DNA of 64,000 bases from Mytilus galloprovincialis (GCF_965363235.1 NC_134839.1:59177560-59241559), one strand, 5' to 3'; counted from the first letter of the stretch, positions 35,846 through 48,453 are shown. The notes: generated by a model from the sequence alone, not told the origin. A program made the numbers and translations.

Positions 35846-36220
35846 ATGTCTTGGTTCAAATTTTGGAAAAAAACGTCGAAGTCGAAAGAAGAGGAATATA
35901 AGAAAGAGTTCCGTCGATCCGAATCACTCCGCTTGGCGGACGCCCAAACTGATGCAGAGAGAGAAAAACAAAGATTAAAACATACATTGTCTATATCAAG
36001 ATCAGGTAGATTCAAACAAAAGAAACGAGAAAGAGGTGGAATTCTAGATAAACCGGAATTCTATGGCGCTGAAACAGACAATAGTGACAAAAATGGTTCT
36101 CAAAATACACCAAACTCATCAAATTTTCAAACAGGACAATCTCCAAAAAATACGTGCCGAGACATGCGACAAGTATCCCAAGTGTCCACAAGAAACGCTC
36201 CACGACCCCAAATGGTGTAG
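35846..36220 (+). CDS. PRR15/PRR15L-family protein (proline-rich protein 15-like)
   Basis: This 124-aa protein has the layout of vertebrate PRR15 and PRR15L. It has an aromatic/basic N-terminus (MSWFKFWKKTSKSK), a charged middle, and the family's hallmark core SISRSGRFKQKKRERGGIL at residues 49-67, close to ISRSGRFKEKRKVRATLL of human PRR15. The C-terminal half is polar and looks disordered. The length fits the family (human PRR15 is about 129 aa). The open frame continues eight codons upstream, but without an ATG, so ATG at 35846 is chosen. As in vertebrates, the whole coding region is in one exon behind an untranslated-exon intron (acceptor at 35764-35765). The molecular function of the family is not established; vertebrate PRR15 has been linked to proliferation control and trophoblast survival. 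No signal peptide or membrane segment is visible. Orthology versus paralogy with PRR15L cannot be decided here. Confidence 0.82.
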   Translation: MSWFKFWKKTSKSKEEEYKKEFRRSESLRLADAQTDAEREKQRLKHTLSISRSGRFKQKKRERGGILDKPEFYGAETDNSDKNGSQNTPNSSNFQTGQSPKNTCRDMRQVSQVSTRNAPRPQMV

Positions 36221-36391
36221 CGATAGTTTGTATGTTTTTCAAGCATATCAGTGCCTTATGATTGACACATTTTTGTGAACATAGAAATGTCTGTTAAAGA
36301 CCAAAGTTGTGTGTGGTTGAGAGTTAGAATTTCTATTATTCATCTGTGATTATTTATATACTATTATTTGCGTTAGTGTTAATACGTTTAG

Positions 36392-36397
36392 AATAAA
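36392..36397 (+). promoter_or_regulatory. Poly(A) signal AATAAA of PRR15-like gene
   Basis: The first canonical AATAAA after the stop, giving a 3' UTR of about 200 nt. Confidence 0.6.
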
Positions 36398-36399
36398 AG

Positions 36400-38917
36400 G
36401 CCAATTTCGCCTTAAAGAAAATATTTTAGTACAGGGCAAATCTTAACTGAAAAGTATACAGTACTTAACTACAAAATGCATTGCTTCAATAATTATGTGT
36501 TATGTATTCTGATGTTATCCGCTTGGTAAACTTGATTTCAAGAACATGCATTGCCCTTTCTACCATTCAATTGGTGTTAGTAAGATTAGTTGAAATATCC
36601 CATTTTAATCCAATGTATTGTAAAAATTTCAATATTACAGGATATGAAAACTAATAAGGAATAGTTCACACATAGTTTTACAAGAGAATTTTGACCTAAG
36701 GGTGTTTTTCAAGTGCAAGAACAAAACGCATCAAATATGATTGAAATTATTATATTCAAATCAAGTACTTGCTTTTTCATTTTTAATGTCATTTCTCATA
36801 GAATATTGTATCATGATCCTGGTTTTGTAACAAGTCTACAGATATGTTTAATATGTACTTTATATAGAAAAAGTTCATGTATTGGTAAAAACTTCATTAC
36901 ACATGACATGCGTCACCTGAACAATTGAGCATGTGGGACATGATAAACAAGTTAACAGTACCGAAACAAAACAAAAGCTTTTTAAAACGAACAGATAGAT
37001 CCGTCTTTTTATAATACCTTTCAAGTTATTTTTTTTTCAGACGTTGTCATTATTATCTATCCAGCTGTAACAGTACATTGCGTATATTGTATACATATTA
37101 TACAAAAAGGTTTTAGTATTTGATGAAAATTTTGTTCAGTACCCTTTTTTGAAATGTTCAAATACGACTATGATCTCGGCACCTAGTGTGAAAATAAACG
37201 AAAGAGATGAGTTAATGTAAGGAACCAAACAAACGCACTCATTATCCAGTTGGTGACGTTTTAGATAATAGTTCAATGGTTGTCTACGTCCCTCTAAAGG
37301 AGAAAGAGAATCTTGTTTTGATGTTGTTTTTGTTTTATTGGTTTTCACTGCTTACATTCTCCCAAGTCAATATCATGAGTGCGTTATATTGTAATTTTAC
37401 CAGTGAATACATTAATATGACCATCAGATCCTACATAAATCATGAAAAATATTGTATTGTTTTTTAATATATTATAACTGAACACGACAGTATCAGTGCA
37501 ATTTTCTTGGTCCCACTATACATAGTTTAGATATTGTATACAGTTAATATGTAATTTAGAAATAAGAAGCAGAACGCTATAAACTTATTCCAGGTTTCAA
37601 GGTTTCTTTTTTCTAAGAGGAAAAATAAAATTTCTGTACAAGTTTTTTCTACTTTCAAGAATAGTTACTTAATTTCTAGTTTACATTTAATTTTTCTATT
37701 GCATCAATGTGCTTTTATTTCAGTGCTTTAAATAATAATATAGTGCTTAATAAAAAAAAATATACAATTATATCAAAATGTATATGAAAATGACTTACTG
37801 TGAACAGAATTATGAAATTACTACATGTACATTGTATATTTAACTGTCTCATATTTGATGATGTTATGCATAATTCATTTCATTTTAATTTGTCTTAATT
37901 TGATGTTTTATATGATTCATATTCTATATTGAAGAGGGATGAATCCATGTATCCCAAGAAAATGTGATTCATATCATGTCCAATAATGAAATATAAAAAT
38001 ACCCTGTATTATTGAGTTTATCATTTATGCTTTTCATAAAATCCATTTGTTATATTTTTCTGTCAATGTACAACCAATACCACTTTAAACAAAATGCCAG
38101 CAACCAAAACCATTTTTGACAAGAAATCGTGGTTAGATATTGAAGCAACTTTGGAATTACTATTTTGTCTTCTCCGTTGTATATGGACATTTGCTAGTAC
38201 AAATAGTTGATAAATGTAGCAGCTGCTAGGAACAAACGTTTATATTTCAAGTATTTAAGTGTGAAATTCAGTGGTAAATGTACTGCTATTAGTTTGAATC
38301 TTTTTTGACAACCAAGAATATAAAATTTGCCTTGAATAGATATGTATGGTAGATCTAACAAGGTCAAGAAGTAAGATTTGAAAAGGTTAAGGTACCTTCT
38401 CATCCTAGATGAAATGACATTCCCCTTCCAAATAATTGAAACATCTTTTTAAAACATATTATATATCTTCACAGTACGTAATTTGTAAATCATATTTCAA
38501 AGTGGTGAAGTTAATATATTTGATATTTTCATTGTTATAGATTTTAAGTTCATTTATCGGAATGACTTAACGAGTCTATGGTAGAATTGCTGTATCATTA
38601 AATATTAACCTTTTAATAAAAGCACAAAGCAGCGATAAAAATTAAAATATTACATAGAAAGTTAATCTGCATTTTACATTTAGTTCATTCTACATCTTAT
38701 CAATAATGTATTATATTGTAATAAGTCTTCTACGGAACAGTAATCCTTATGTTAATGTGCACAATGAAAAAATGAGGCCAGACTTGTCAGTTTAATCGAC
38801 ACATTATAAACTTCTTTGACATTTTCTTCGTAGTATCGAAAGTGTTAACCCTTTGAATCAAGGCAACTTAAAGTAAACTTTTTATTATTTCATTTTATAT
38901 AGTGTAAAATAAATCGC
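36400..38917. other. No gene recognised
   Basis: AT-rich sequence; nothing identified on either strand. Confidence 0.45.
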
Positions 38918-39195
38918 AAGATATCAAAGGGGTAGTCAAACTATTATAAGTCGGAGACAAACACATGGAAAAAGCCATGACAGAACACTAACTAACGAAA
39001 GAAAAACAACAGTATTGAACTCTTCAAAAAACAACACTAACTAACGAAAGAAAAACAACAGTATTGAACTCTTCAAAAAACAACATAGACAATTGAAGAC
39101 TTACAAAATGCAGCGTCAGGACCCATATCACAAACTTGAAGGTGATTTCAGGTGATCTGGAAGGGTAATAAGATTCTGCTAGACGTGTGACACCA
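38918..39195 (-). mobile_element. Retroelement 3'-tail fossil, inverted copy
   Basis: The complement of the tail described at 16331 and 42148. AAAGCCATGACAGAACAC corresponds to the GCCATGGCGTTGTC block, and GATTTCAGGTGATCTGGAAG to the AGCACCTGAGATC block. Within it, a 49-bp segment (from 38984 and again from 39033) is duplicated in tandem. Only the tail is present. Confidence 0.6.
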
Positions 39196-39522
39196 TCCAA
39201 TTGCTCATCGTCCTTAAAGTACAAATTCGGTAATTAAGTCTAAATCGGAGACGTCAAACTGTATATTTATGTTTAAAAGTAACTTGGTTTTATAAGTTCT
39301 AAAAAAAAAAGAAGATTTTTTTCATTTTTATGTAATTGTTGGACTCGAGCAAACGGTGTACGAAGTTTTTCAAGAAGGGTCAATGCATACATTGTGACAT
39401 CGATGTATAAGTTCTTATCACCTAAGACAGAACTTGATATATGTCTCTATTTGGCACGGATATCTTTCATTGTTCAGCGTTAACAAAATAATGTCGGTGT
39501 TATTTAAAATAGCCTTATACCA

Positions 39523-41031
39523 CACTACAAACCATTAAAGTCTGAAATGGCCTATATCTGTACTCGACTGTACTGATTTTTACTCGACCAGTCTGAATTG
39601 GTCTGACTTTTACTTGACATTACTCGATCCCAGTCTGAACCATACTTGACTGTACTGAATCGTACTTGACCCTTATCTTTGCCGTTGAAAATAGTCTGAA
39701 CTATTACTCGACCAGTCTGAAACAGTCTTAACCCATTCTTGACATGTACTCGACCTATTGTTCCAGTCTAAACCATACTTAACCAAAAGTCAGAACAATA
39801 CTCGACCAGTCTGAACCATACTAGACCAAAAACCCTCTACTTTTTTAACTGTTTAAATAAATTTCTTTTTAACTGACATACATGTATATAACAACAACCA
39901 ACAAAATTTATAAAAGATTTTAACCTTATAAAAGAAATATATCTCCGATTATATTTAGGATAAAAAAAATATATTATATATAACTTATATCAAAAAGGGA
40001 TAAAATTAAATAAATGAATAAAATTATTTTTCTGATTAGTGGTGAAATATAAAGTATAACCTCTGCTTGGGACAATCTCATAAATAAGATCACACCTGGT
40101 CAGAGGTATTAAATTCTAAATAACATTGATTCAAAATTGCAACATCCTGTTTAAATTAAATAACAAGGCCTTTCGAATATACATGTATGTAGTAGATAAG
40201 TAATACACGAATTAAGAAAATAGGGCTTCCTTTTTACCTGTAAAAAACAAATGTACTGAGTTAATTAGAACAATATTAAAGTGCTTTATGTATGCCGTTA
40301 ATTTGACAAAAAATACTTAAATTAATTTAAAATTTTTACTGTTACTTTGGAATACATTCCCTTTTTTAAAAAGGTTATCAAGGATTTGTATAGTAAATAC
40401 AAATCCTTGGCTTAAGTTCATGGTGAAAATAGTCCAATTACCATAAAATACTTTAGAAATATTATTAAAATTTGAATAATATTGAAAATATTAGTCACAA
40501 TTCATTTTTTTAGATTATTTGATCAGCTTGTTTTATTTATATTTTAAAAGTTGATATATATTATTATGTAAATGTTGATTAATATTGAGTTGAAGTTATA
40601 TTATGATTGATTATTGTGAAATTTAATTTCAATACTGTATTGAATACATTTTTAATTTCAAGTTGTTGTTTAAATTTCATTTTTATAAAAAAAATTCCTA
40701 AATTGATAAAATTCAGTTAATAGATACAAAGAATAGGTCTAGTTTGGTTAAGACTTGGTCGAGTATGGTTCAGACTAGGTCAAGTATGGTTCAGACTAGG
40801 TCGAGTACGGTTCAGACTAGGTCGAGTACGGTTCAGACTAGGTCGAGTACAGTTCAGACTTGTAAAAAACGGTTAAGTACTGGTCAAGTACACATTCAGA
40901 CTGTTAAGTATAGTTCAGGCTACAGTCGAGTATTATTAAGTAAATCTCAGACGAATTCAGACTGGTCGAGTAAAAATCAGTACAGTCGAGTACAGATATA
41001 GGCCATTTCAGACTTTTAATGGTTTGTAGTG
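39523..41031. mobile_element. 1.5-kb foldback element, arms of 21-bp repeats
   Basis: The outer ends CACTACAAACCATTAAA (39523) and TTTAATGGTTTGTAGTG (41031) are inverted copies. The complementarity continues inward through GGCCTATATCTGTACTCGAC and GATTTTTACTCGACCAGTCT. Farther in, both arms (about 39540-39835 and 40738-41025) consist of degenerate 21-bp repeats of the type GGTTCAGACTAGGTCGAGTA. The interior (39840-40735) is very AT-rich and non-coding. No transposase and no clear target duplication were seen. Long inverted arms made of short direct repeats resemble foldback (FB-type) transposons. The 85-codon frame at 40744 is only the 21-bp repeat read in frame. Confidence 0.88.
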
Positions 41032-42145
41032 CCAGGGGTAGCCAGTACATTATATTTCTTAGGAAAAATAAGCTTTCTTCAATTGCCAATGCACAATACA
41101 CATATATTATGTGTCATTTTGTTAAACAGTCTCATTAGTGACAATACACTGAGTATAGCTATCTTATTCGCCATTGAAATGAATCATCTAATCCAAATCT
41201 TTTCTGATTCATTCGAGCGATTGCCATTATAGGTGACAAGGTTAACATAATGTGTTATCCATATTCAATCGAAGAAAATTGTCAATTGTTTTACACAATT
41301 CAATTTGATTTTAAAGATTGTCCATGTACATGTGTAGTAGACACCTTAAAATTTTTATCACAAAATTTATTACAAAAGCGGACAAAGTTTTTGTTTTTGT
41401 ACATATATTTTTGACAAAAAGATATACAAAGTAGACAACAAATTTTGTACATTTCAATTGTTAACTTTATTCTTAAGTTTCATTTTAAAATGAAAATTGT
41501 AAAACATATTTAAATTGTAAGATTTAAAGTTTTATGAGACAGACATTGACAGATGTCATACTGGGTAGTTATGTTGTAATTCGTCCAAATGACCATCAAA
41601 ATCTGAAATTAGAATATACTTAAATAATTTTGTAGAATAGCGGCTTGATTGAAGAGTAATGTAAGTTCATTCAGATAATTGTAATATTACTTTATATTTA
41701 GTTACACTACAGCCCAAAAAGTGACGAGTTATTATAGACCCCACTGTGCTGTTTTGGCTGAATCCGCTTTGTTTTTGTTTTTATTTTGTATTGTTGTTGT
41801 TGTTGTTGTTTGGTTTTTTAGTTGTTGTAGTTGTCATTGGGTATTTGTGGAGGGTTGGGGTCGCTACAACTGTAAGCCAGCGTAGGTAGAAACAGTTGTT
41901 TGTTGAATACTGTTGCAGTTAAAACAAAAAGAAGGTATCTTATCAGCCCTTGATGTATGTTCCGAAGATTCAAATTATAAGAGTTGAACCAACAAAACAC
42001 CCCGAATCAAGATATGTTATGAGTAAACACAGGCTTATTAAAAAAATTGCCAGCAATACCAAATCCCCATTAATGAAAATAGCCTTCAGATATGACAACA
42101 GATATCATTCAATAATGCACAAGAAATAGCAAAAGTTTTAAACTA
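41032..42145. other. No gene recognised; TTG microsatellite at 41790
   Basis: A (TTG)n microsatellite lies at about 41790-41812. Otherwise AT-rich and unrecognised. Confidence 0.45.
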
Positions 42146-42147
42146 GT

Positions 42148-42391
42148 TATCCATGCAAGTTAGAATCAGCATCACGACAGGTGACACATGTGGAGCAGGA
42201 TCTGCTTATCCTTCCGAAGCACCTGAGATCAGCTCCAGTTTTTGGTTCTCCGTCTTTAGTTTTCTGTGTTGTGTTTTGTGTACTATTGATTGTCTGTTCA
42301 TCGTTTTCTATTATAGCCATGGCGTTGTCAGTTTATTTTCGACATGAGTGTTAAGGTCTATATCTCTTGTGTATCTTGCGCTTATCTTTTA
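42148..42391 (+). mobile_element. Retroelement 3'-tail fossil
   Basis: ATCACGACAGGTGACACATG, TGTGGAGCAGGATCTGCTTA and AGCCATGGCGTTGTCAGTTT match 16340-16530 closely. This is the best-preserved tail copy. No coding part accompanies it. Confidence 0.65.
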
Positions 42392-43028
42392 GAATAATGT
42401 TAATGGGATAGTGTCTATTATGTTGCACACCATGAATTTAATTTTGACATCGTTGAGCACAAATCTAATAATATTTAATTTACACCAAGTAGGCGGCGCA
42501 CCTCTTGTTCTTTCTTTTTTTTTATGCGCTATCGTCGAAATCTACATTTGTTTACATTATCTTTTAAAGTATTGATATCGGACTCTTTAGTATAATTTTT
42601 ATTGCAATCTATAAACTTATGTTACATATAATATGTTAACACATTGGGTGACAAAAGAATAATAGTATGTATGTTGTTTATTATCATACTTAATGCAAAT
42701 TTATTCTTCATATAAAGTTTATCCGTTGTAATTCACGATTCAAAACTCATTCATGAAGTTTAGGCTAAGAACAAGTTTATTGACCGGAAATTAATTTCTG
42801 TAGGGGGATAAAGACTATGCTCTAATAACCCCATTTCTGAATATTGTTCATTTATTTCATTGAAACAGTTTGAAATGTCTATGTCTGTATGAATAAATAA
42901 TGTTTAAGATCACGAATAATGAACTATGTGATTTCTCCGTTAACGTTGAATGAACGAACACATCCTTTTTGAATGATAGAAAATCAAAACAAAGTTAACT
43001 AACACTCCACAATTGTTGATACTATAGA
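42392..43028. other. No gene recognised
   Basis: AT-rich, nothing identified. Confidence 0.45.
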
Positions 43029-43165
43029 AATATTTACCAGGATTCTAATTTAGTACGCCAGACGCGCGTTTCGTCTACATAAGTCTCATCAGTGACGCTC
43101 ATATCAAAATATTTATAAAGCCAAACAGTTACAAAGTTGAAGAGCTACCAAAAAGGCTACCAAAA
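43029..43165 (+). repeat. ACGCGCGTTT repeat family copy
   Basis: TACGCCAGACGCGCGTTTCG, then AAGTCTCATCAGTGACGCTC and CAAAGTTGAAGAGCTACC, follow the order of the family consensus. The head before TACCAGGATT is missing. Confidence 0.8.
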
Positions 43166-43555
43166 AAGTCTTATAGAAATAACTACATATGACAATTGGC
43201 AAATTACAAAGTGAATAAAATTGGCATTTTCTACTTATCTTATTACCAGGCATATTTATTAAGAGCAAATATTATATTTTTCGGATGGCAGTCAGAATAA
43301 CGTATACAAGCAGGTTATTTATTTGTACGTACTCAGCCCTTGTTAGCCAATATATTGAATTGAAAACCAGTCCCGTGTAAAGCAGGGTAATTCTATGTCA
43401 TCGTTCTGATAGAATAAAAAATAATTCTGATACCTAGAGATCATTGTATTAGTTCTGCCTCCTTTTCACGGGTCATTTATATATATTTTGTCTGTCTCAG
43501 TTACTGGGCTTATCATTGTTTCCCATGAAAGGACAGACTGTCTGATAAATGTAAG

Positions 43556-43620
43556 GCATGAATATATATGCATACATGTCTGATACATGTATGTATGCAT
43601 ATATAATCATGCCTTACCTT
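43556..43620. repeat. Near-perfect hairpin
   Basis: AGGCATGAATATATATGCAT and its near-exact complement (ending ATCATGCCT) face each other around TACATGTCTGATACATGTA. Stem is about 28 bp. Confidence 0.8.
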
Positions 43621-43749
43621 AATATATATTTATCGAAGGACTTATGTCCAGTGGATTATAAAAATTAAGAGTTAATGGTACATTTATGATTGTCAAAGCT
43701 ACATTTATCTACCAGAGATCAAATGACTTATAAAAATTTGCGACAACAG

Positions 43750-43835
43750 GTCACCACACGACCTTCATCAATACGCAAAAATAATTATACCTTTATCAGT
43801 ACCAGCTATAAAAGGCCTCGAAATGGCAAATGTAA
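43750..43835 (-). repeat. Dispersed repeat of the 12090 family, inverted fragment
   Basis: CACCACACGACCTTCATCAA and AGCTATAAAAGGCCTCGAAA are the complement of the 12340-12420 segment. The 89-codon frame at 43690 runs through it and is not a gene. Confidence 0.6.
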
Positions 43836-44899
43836 GTTTACCCATTATCAACATATCTTTATAATCAAGCAGAATGTTGATCTTCAACCACAATTAATGA
43901 AACGCAACAGATCCACCATACTTTTGTTAGTCAAAATTATGACCAAACACAGCAATTGAAGTTGGGCATATACATGGTTACAAAGGATTCATATTTTCAA
44001 AATTTGTGAGGGTATAGATGGGGATTTACAGCATAGAGAATGATGGGCAAAAATAAATAGCATATAGAATTATGTAGTGCTAAAATATAAACAATGAAGA
44101 AGGATGGACAAACCGTATAATAAATAGAGGAGAATCGCGTGAAAAAAATAAGAATACACCAATGATTGACCCTAATCCAGACCCTAATTTGTAATGCAAT
44201 TGTATAAAGGGCTTCAATTGGTGATTAAAAACACTGATTTGAGGAAAGAAAGGATAATAATTTGCGATAACTGTGACGCAAGCATTTGATAAATGGACGA
44301 AGAATTGAAGCTGGGCGTAGAATTGACTCTTAGTAACTGTTATTCCAGTTTTTTTTTTAATTAAATAGATCTAGAGATCACATAAGAATAATCACGAAAT
44401 CAAGAAAGACAGTACAGTAAATGACAACGACATCCACCGATGATATAAGAGTCTTTAAATGATCGTTATTTAACTATTACCTGAACCCTACCTTTCAGAC
44501 ATTTATTCGAATCCGATGTTCCCGCCGATTACGCAATGTTCCGTTGTTACTTAAATATACGAGTGAAAAGACAATAACTTGGCAAGATGTTAAACAGTTT
44601 CAACGACAGCCAGTAATGAATCTTTTGACTACTGAAAATAGGTATCATGTTATACAACTCAATTCAAATATGATATCTGATCTTACAGAAAATCGGGATT
44701 CATTACTCAATCAAACCTACATTTGAAATATGAGAACGATGGAGTTATCTCTCTTTGTCCAAATCCAGGTAAATATTCGGTACATATACATACAAAATGA
44801 CGTGATTACATTCTGTAAGCTAAAAGTTTTGTTTATACAATAATACAGTTGTTTTTCTAATATCTGAATAGTTTTATTGTTGAGTTTCTTCATTATGTT
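43836..44899. other. No gene recognised
   Basis: The 60-codon frame at 44544-44726 has protein-like composition but no recognised domain and no clear splice context, so it is not called. Confidence 0.4.
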
Positions 44900-45280
44900 T
44901 TGAATAATTACATTGAATGTTATTAATCTACCATTCAAGGGTACCTGCCACTGCTGGTGGAGGTTTAATTCCCCGAGAGTATCACCAGCCCAGTAGTCAT
45001 CACTTCTGTGCTTACATGAGTTATCATTGATATGGTCATATTTATAAATTAACTGTTTACAAAACTTTTGAATTTTTTGTAATCCTAAGGCTTTTTTAAC
45101 TCGGGAACATATTACCTTAGCTGTATTTGGCATGGAATTTTGGTCCTCTATACTCTATAACTTCGTACTTTATTTGGCTTTTTTTTTATAATTTTTTGGA
45201 TTCGAGCGTCACTGATGAGTCTTTTGTAGACGAGACGCGCGTCTGGCGTAAATACAAAATTTAATCCTGGTGTCTCTGAT
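44900..45280 (-). repeat. ACGCGCGTTT repeat family, long inverted copy
   Basis: On the - strand this begins near 45280 with the CATCAGAGACACCAGGATTA head and has GACGCGCGTCTCGTCTACA and GACTCATCAGTGACGCTCGA. It then continues through the longer body (AAGTACGAAGTTATAGAG, TACTGGGCTGGTGATACTCT). The 138-codon minus frame 44717-45133 overlaps it and is repeat-derived. Confidence 0.8.
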
Positions 45281-45324
45281 GAGTTTATTTCCTTGGTTAA
45301 TAAAATTATTACATCGTATCCTTT

Positions 45325-45405
45325 AGTTATCTTTCGTAGACGAAACGCGCGTCAGCTGGCGAACACAATTTTGATCCTGGTATTTATGATGAGTCTATTT
45401 AGATA
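45325..45405 (-). repeat. ACGCGCGTTT repeat family, short inverted copy
   Basis: CGTAGACGAAACGCGCGTCA and TGATCCTGGTATTTATGATG (+ strand text) are the complement of the family head, in tandem with the longer copy to the left. Confidence 0.75.
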
Positions 45406-45764
45406 TCATGAACTGATCAAAATGAACATTAAGTTGCTATTATCGGAAATATATAGAAATTGAGAGATAACGTATAATTTTACATGTATGCATTGTAAAA
45501 GCAGGAATATAATACAAAAAGGTATTAAACACCCATCTTTTAACGGTGATACTATTCATATTCATAAATCAAACAAGTTTGGGAATTGTTCTTGAAATAC
45601 TTCGTTTTGGCATGAAAGACTTACTTCTATTGTTAAAGGATTATATTTTTTATTTATTATTTTAAATTTTTCTGCAATATCCTTTACAGATTTTTTCATA
45701 GCACCGGTAAAGATCGGGACTTCATGTTTATTATTTTTTTTTTAAATAATATCAGAACAAAATG

Positions 45765-45860
45765 AATAGTATCCAAAAACACCGAACTCCAAGGAAAATT
45801 CAAAACAAAAAGTCCTGTATCCAATCAAAAAGCTCAAACACATCAAACTAATCGAAAAGG
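45765..45860 (+). repeat. Dispersed repeat (GAACTCCAAGGAAAATTC family)
   Basis: ACCGAACTCCAAGGAAAATT and AAGCTCAAACACATCAAACT match the copies at 17981 and 55025. Confidence 0.65.
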
Positions 45861-46377
45861 ATGGTCAATTCCTGATTTTGTACAGACATTTTCTTATGTA
45901 AAAAATTGAATATGTTCCCAATATGCCATTTATAATGTATTATTAATTCATAAAAATATCGATAATAAAAATAATAAAATATCAGTTATTTGATAGAAAG
46001 CCCATTATATATTGACAAAGGGGAGGAGTTACTTATCTGTACCAAGGGATAGGAGACGGATAAAAGGGCATTTAATTGGTATTTCTTAATGTCCGCTTAC
46101 CCAATCGGCTCTTGTTATTTTCCTTCTAAAATTTTGTTGTTTCTATTTTCACATATTTTGTCCCACTTGTTATTTCATTTCTATTCTTAAAAAATTCTGC
46201 TGACCAAAGGACGATAACTCATTATATATTATTAATTCATATCGAGATGATATATCACAAATTTTACCTTATTCAAATGTGAAGAAAAATGGACGATGCT
46301 AGTTGTTTAGTGATTCTTATTTTACGCGCCTATAATAATAGTTGGTTTTCTTCTTTGGATCTGGAATATATACTACA

Positions 46378-46447
46378 TCTTCGCTTGAGGGGGTTACGAT
46401 CCACTCCATCGCAGGTAATGGATCGTAACCCCGTGCTAGCGAAGATG
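46378..46447. repeat. Short foldback with GGTTACGATCCA arms
   Basis: CATCTTCGCTTGAGGGGGTT and its inverted partner (ending GCTAGCGAAGATG) flank the centre near 46412. The GGTTACGATCCA core is perfect. AT-rich stretches on both sides are also partly complementary. Confidence 0.75.
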
Positions 46448-46879
46448 AATTATTATATATTAATAATTACTGTGGGATTTAATCACTTGATGTGTTGGAA
46501 GAAATATTTAAAAAAAAATCACTCGGTTGAGGTGGATACTTAGGTATCATTCCATTTAAAATTGAGTCTTTAATCGAATACTCGATAGTCTGGATTTGGT
46601 TTACAGAAAAGATAATAAGAGAAAATAAGAACAGAACAAAATCCTCCCATCCAGACTCTCATTTACATGGTTACAATTTTTACAATGAAATTGATATCTT
46701 TTCGACAATTATTCGGACATTCTTTGTGTCTGTTAAACAAACCAGAAACAAATGCAAGTCAAACATTGTAGCATCAACTGGAGCAATATAACTGACATTT
46801 GTAACTTAGATTGAAAGGATTTTTGTATGGACTGAAATAGTGCGATCTACTACATGCACAAAGGAGAAAGTACTAGGAC

Positions 46880-48430
46880 ATAGTACTTCCTCACAGAATT
46901 AAACAAATTTTTAAAAGAATAAACTCGATTCTTTGGCCTACGATATGTGAAAAACTTTAGAAACTCTTCTTTTATCTGAAAAAAAAATAAGTTTTTTTCT
47001 CTGTGTTCTTTTCAACTGACCATTTTCAATTATCAAAACTCCTGTCAGCAAGGTTTGAAGTTAACAAACTCTCAAGATATATATTAGCAAGAACATTAAT
47101 TTGTTTAATACTTAATCGCAGAGTGGGCGTTTGTTACTTTTCTTTATTTTTTGACCCGTTGTTTTCCTCTTGCATTCCCTTCATTTATGTAAGAAACTAT
47201 TTTTAGCAATTATCGGATTTTTATTGCGATGTTATTTCCAATGTCGACTTTCATTGCCAGAAAAGGCATTTGAAAAACCGACGGGTGGTTTGAATATCTA
47301 AAAGAAATGTTTTCCGGTGAGACAATACGAAACATACGTGTCATTTAGAATACCTAAATACTTCCGTATTCGAACGTCTGGATATCTGAACATTTTGCAG
47401 GTTTTGATTGGTTGTTCCTTCCTTGACATCCAGTGTCAATTACCTCATGCATATTCTGGACGAGAAACCATCTAGTACAATATATTAAAAAAAGAAGTAT
47501 GAAAGGCCAACCGGAGGGAAGGACGGATTTGTTGTGCGCAGAGAATTATTCTTTTAACAATAAGGCAATTTATAGATACCTCAAAAGGTGCTACGAGAGT
47601 TCTGTAATCTGAAAAGAACATGGATATGTCTCTCTACCTCGGATTGGATTTAACCTCAGCATTCCGACCTTACGAGACTAGGTATACATCCACACAGCCA
47701 AAATGACGTCCTTATGTCGCAAGTGGTTATAGCTTGCACAAGAAAGTTCCAGGTGACTATATTGTACATCCCAGTCTCAAGTCAACCCTTCGATTTTAAA
47801 AGATTTAATTATCCCATTTTTGGGAGATCTCATTTAGACCTACATACCTTAATGTTCCTTCGACACTTCGAAAAAATAGCCAATTTTAACTTCAAGTTTT
47901 GCATCTTGATACTTACGTAGGAGTCAACCATCTGTATTAGCGTCCTTGATACCTTTGCGTGAAGTAGTAACTATTTATACAAAAATTGGTATACTTGTTA
48001 TGATTGCCTATGAGTTAACTATAAATCAAAGTTCAAATGAAGTAAATGTAAGAACATATAGGTAACCGAACGTCTTTTAACAATGAATAAAAAAAACATA
48101 CCGTATGGTCGTCTTTAAAAGAGCCCAACATAAAAAAATATAAAACAATTCATTAGAGAAAACTAACAACCTAACGGACAAAATCAATAAACGTAGTTAC
48201 CATTTAAAGCTATATTCAATGATTTTTTTAAGGTAACCTTTTCGAATAAGTATATTTAAAGTATTGATAAGTTTACCCAGATCGTTTCTAAATTTCCGGG
48301 CTCGGTTTAATTAGTTTCACAGTTGAAGCATACTACTATTGTGGCTGGCTATACAGTTTGATATTCTAAAGTATAAACACAGAAAATGATCCTTATCATT
48401 ATTTTCACAAATGTATATCTCGTTCAACTA
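46880..48430. repeat. Segmental duplication, unit 1, upstream part
   Basis: Blocks here align in order with 55830-57800. Examples are CTTTGGCCTACGATATG with CTTTGACCTACGATAATG, TCATGCATATTC with CGCATGCATATTG, the CTCTCTACCTCGGATTGGAT block with 57088-57112, and AAGCATACTACTATTGTG with 57755-57773. Divergence is high with many indels, so the alignment is by eye and approximate. It contains a 12090-family fragment at 48062-48180. No gene recognised. Confidence 0.5.
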
Positions 48431-48453
48431 TGAAATGTAGGATTGTGTGCTAC

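Noticed and set aside
40744-41001. 85-codon open frame with repeated MVQTRSS heptads
   Set aside because: It is the 21-bp repeat of the foldback arm read in frame; 21 is divisible by three, so the frame stays open without coding selection.
39541-41025. CRISPR-like look of short repeats at 39.5-41.0 kb
   Set aside because: Repeats are degenerate, directly abutting without unique spacers, in inverted arms, and in animal DNA.
44717-45133. 138-codon minus frame
   Set aside because: Overlaps the body of the ACGCGCGTTT repeat; no recognised domain.
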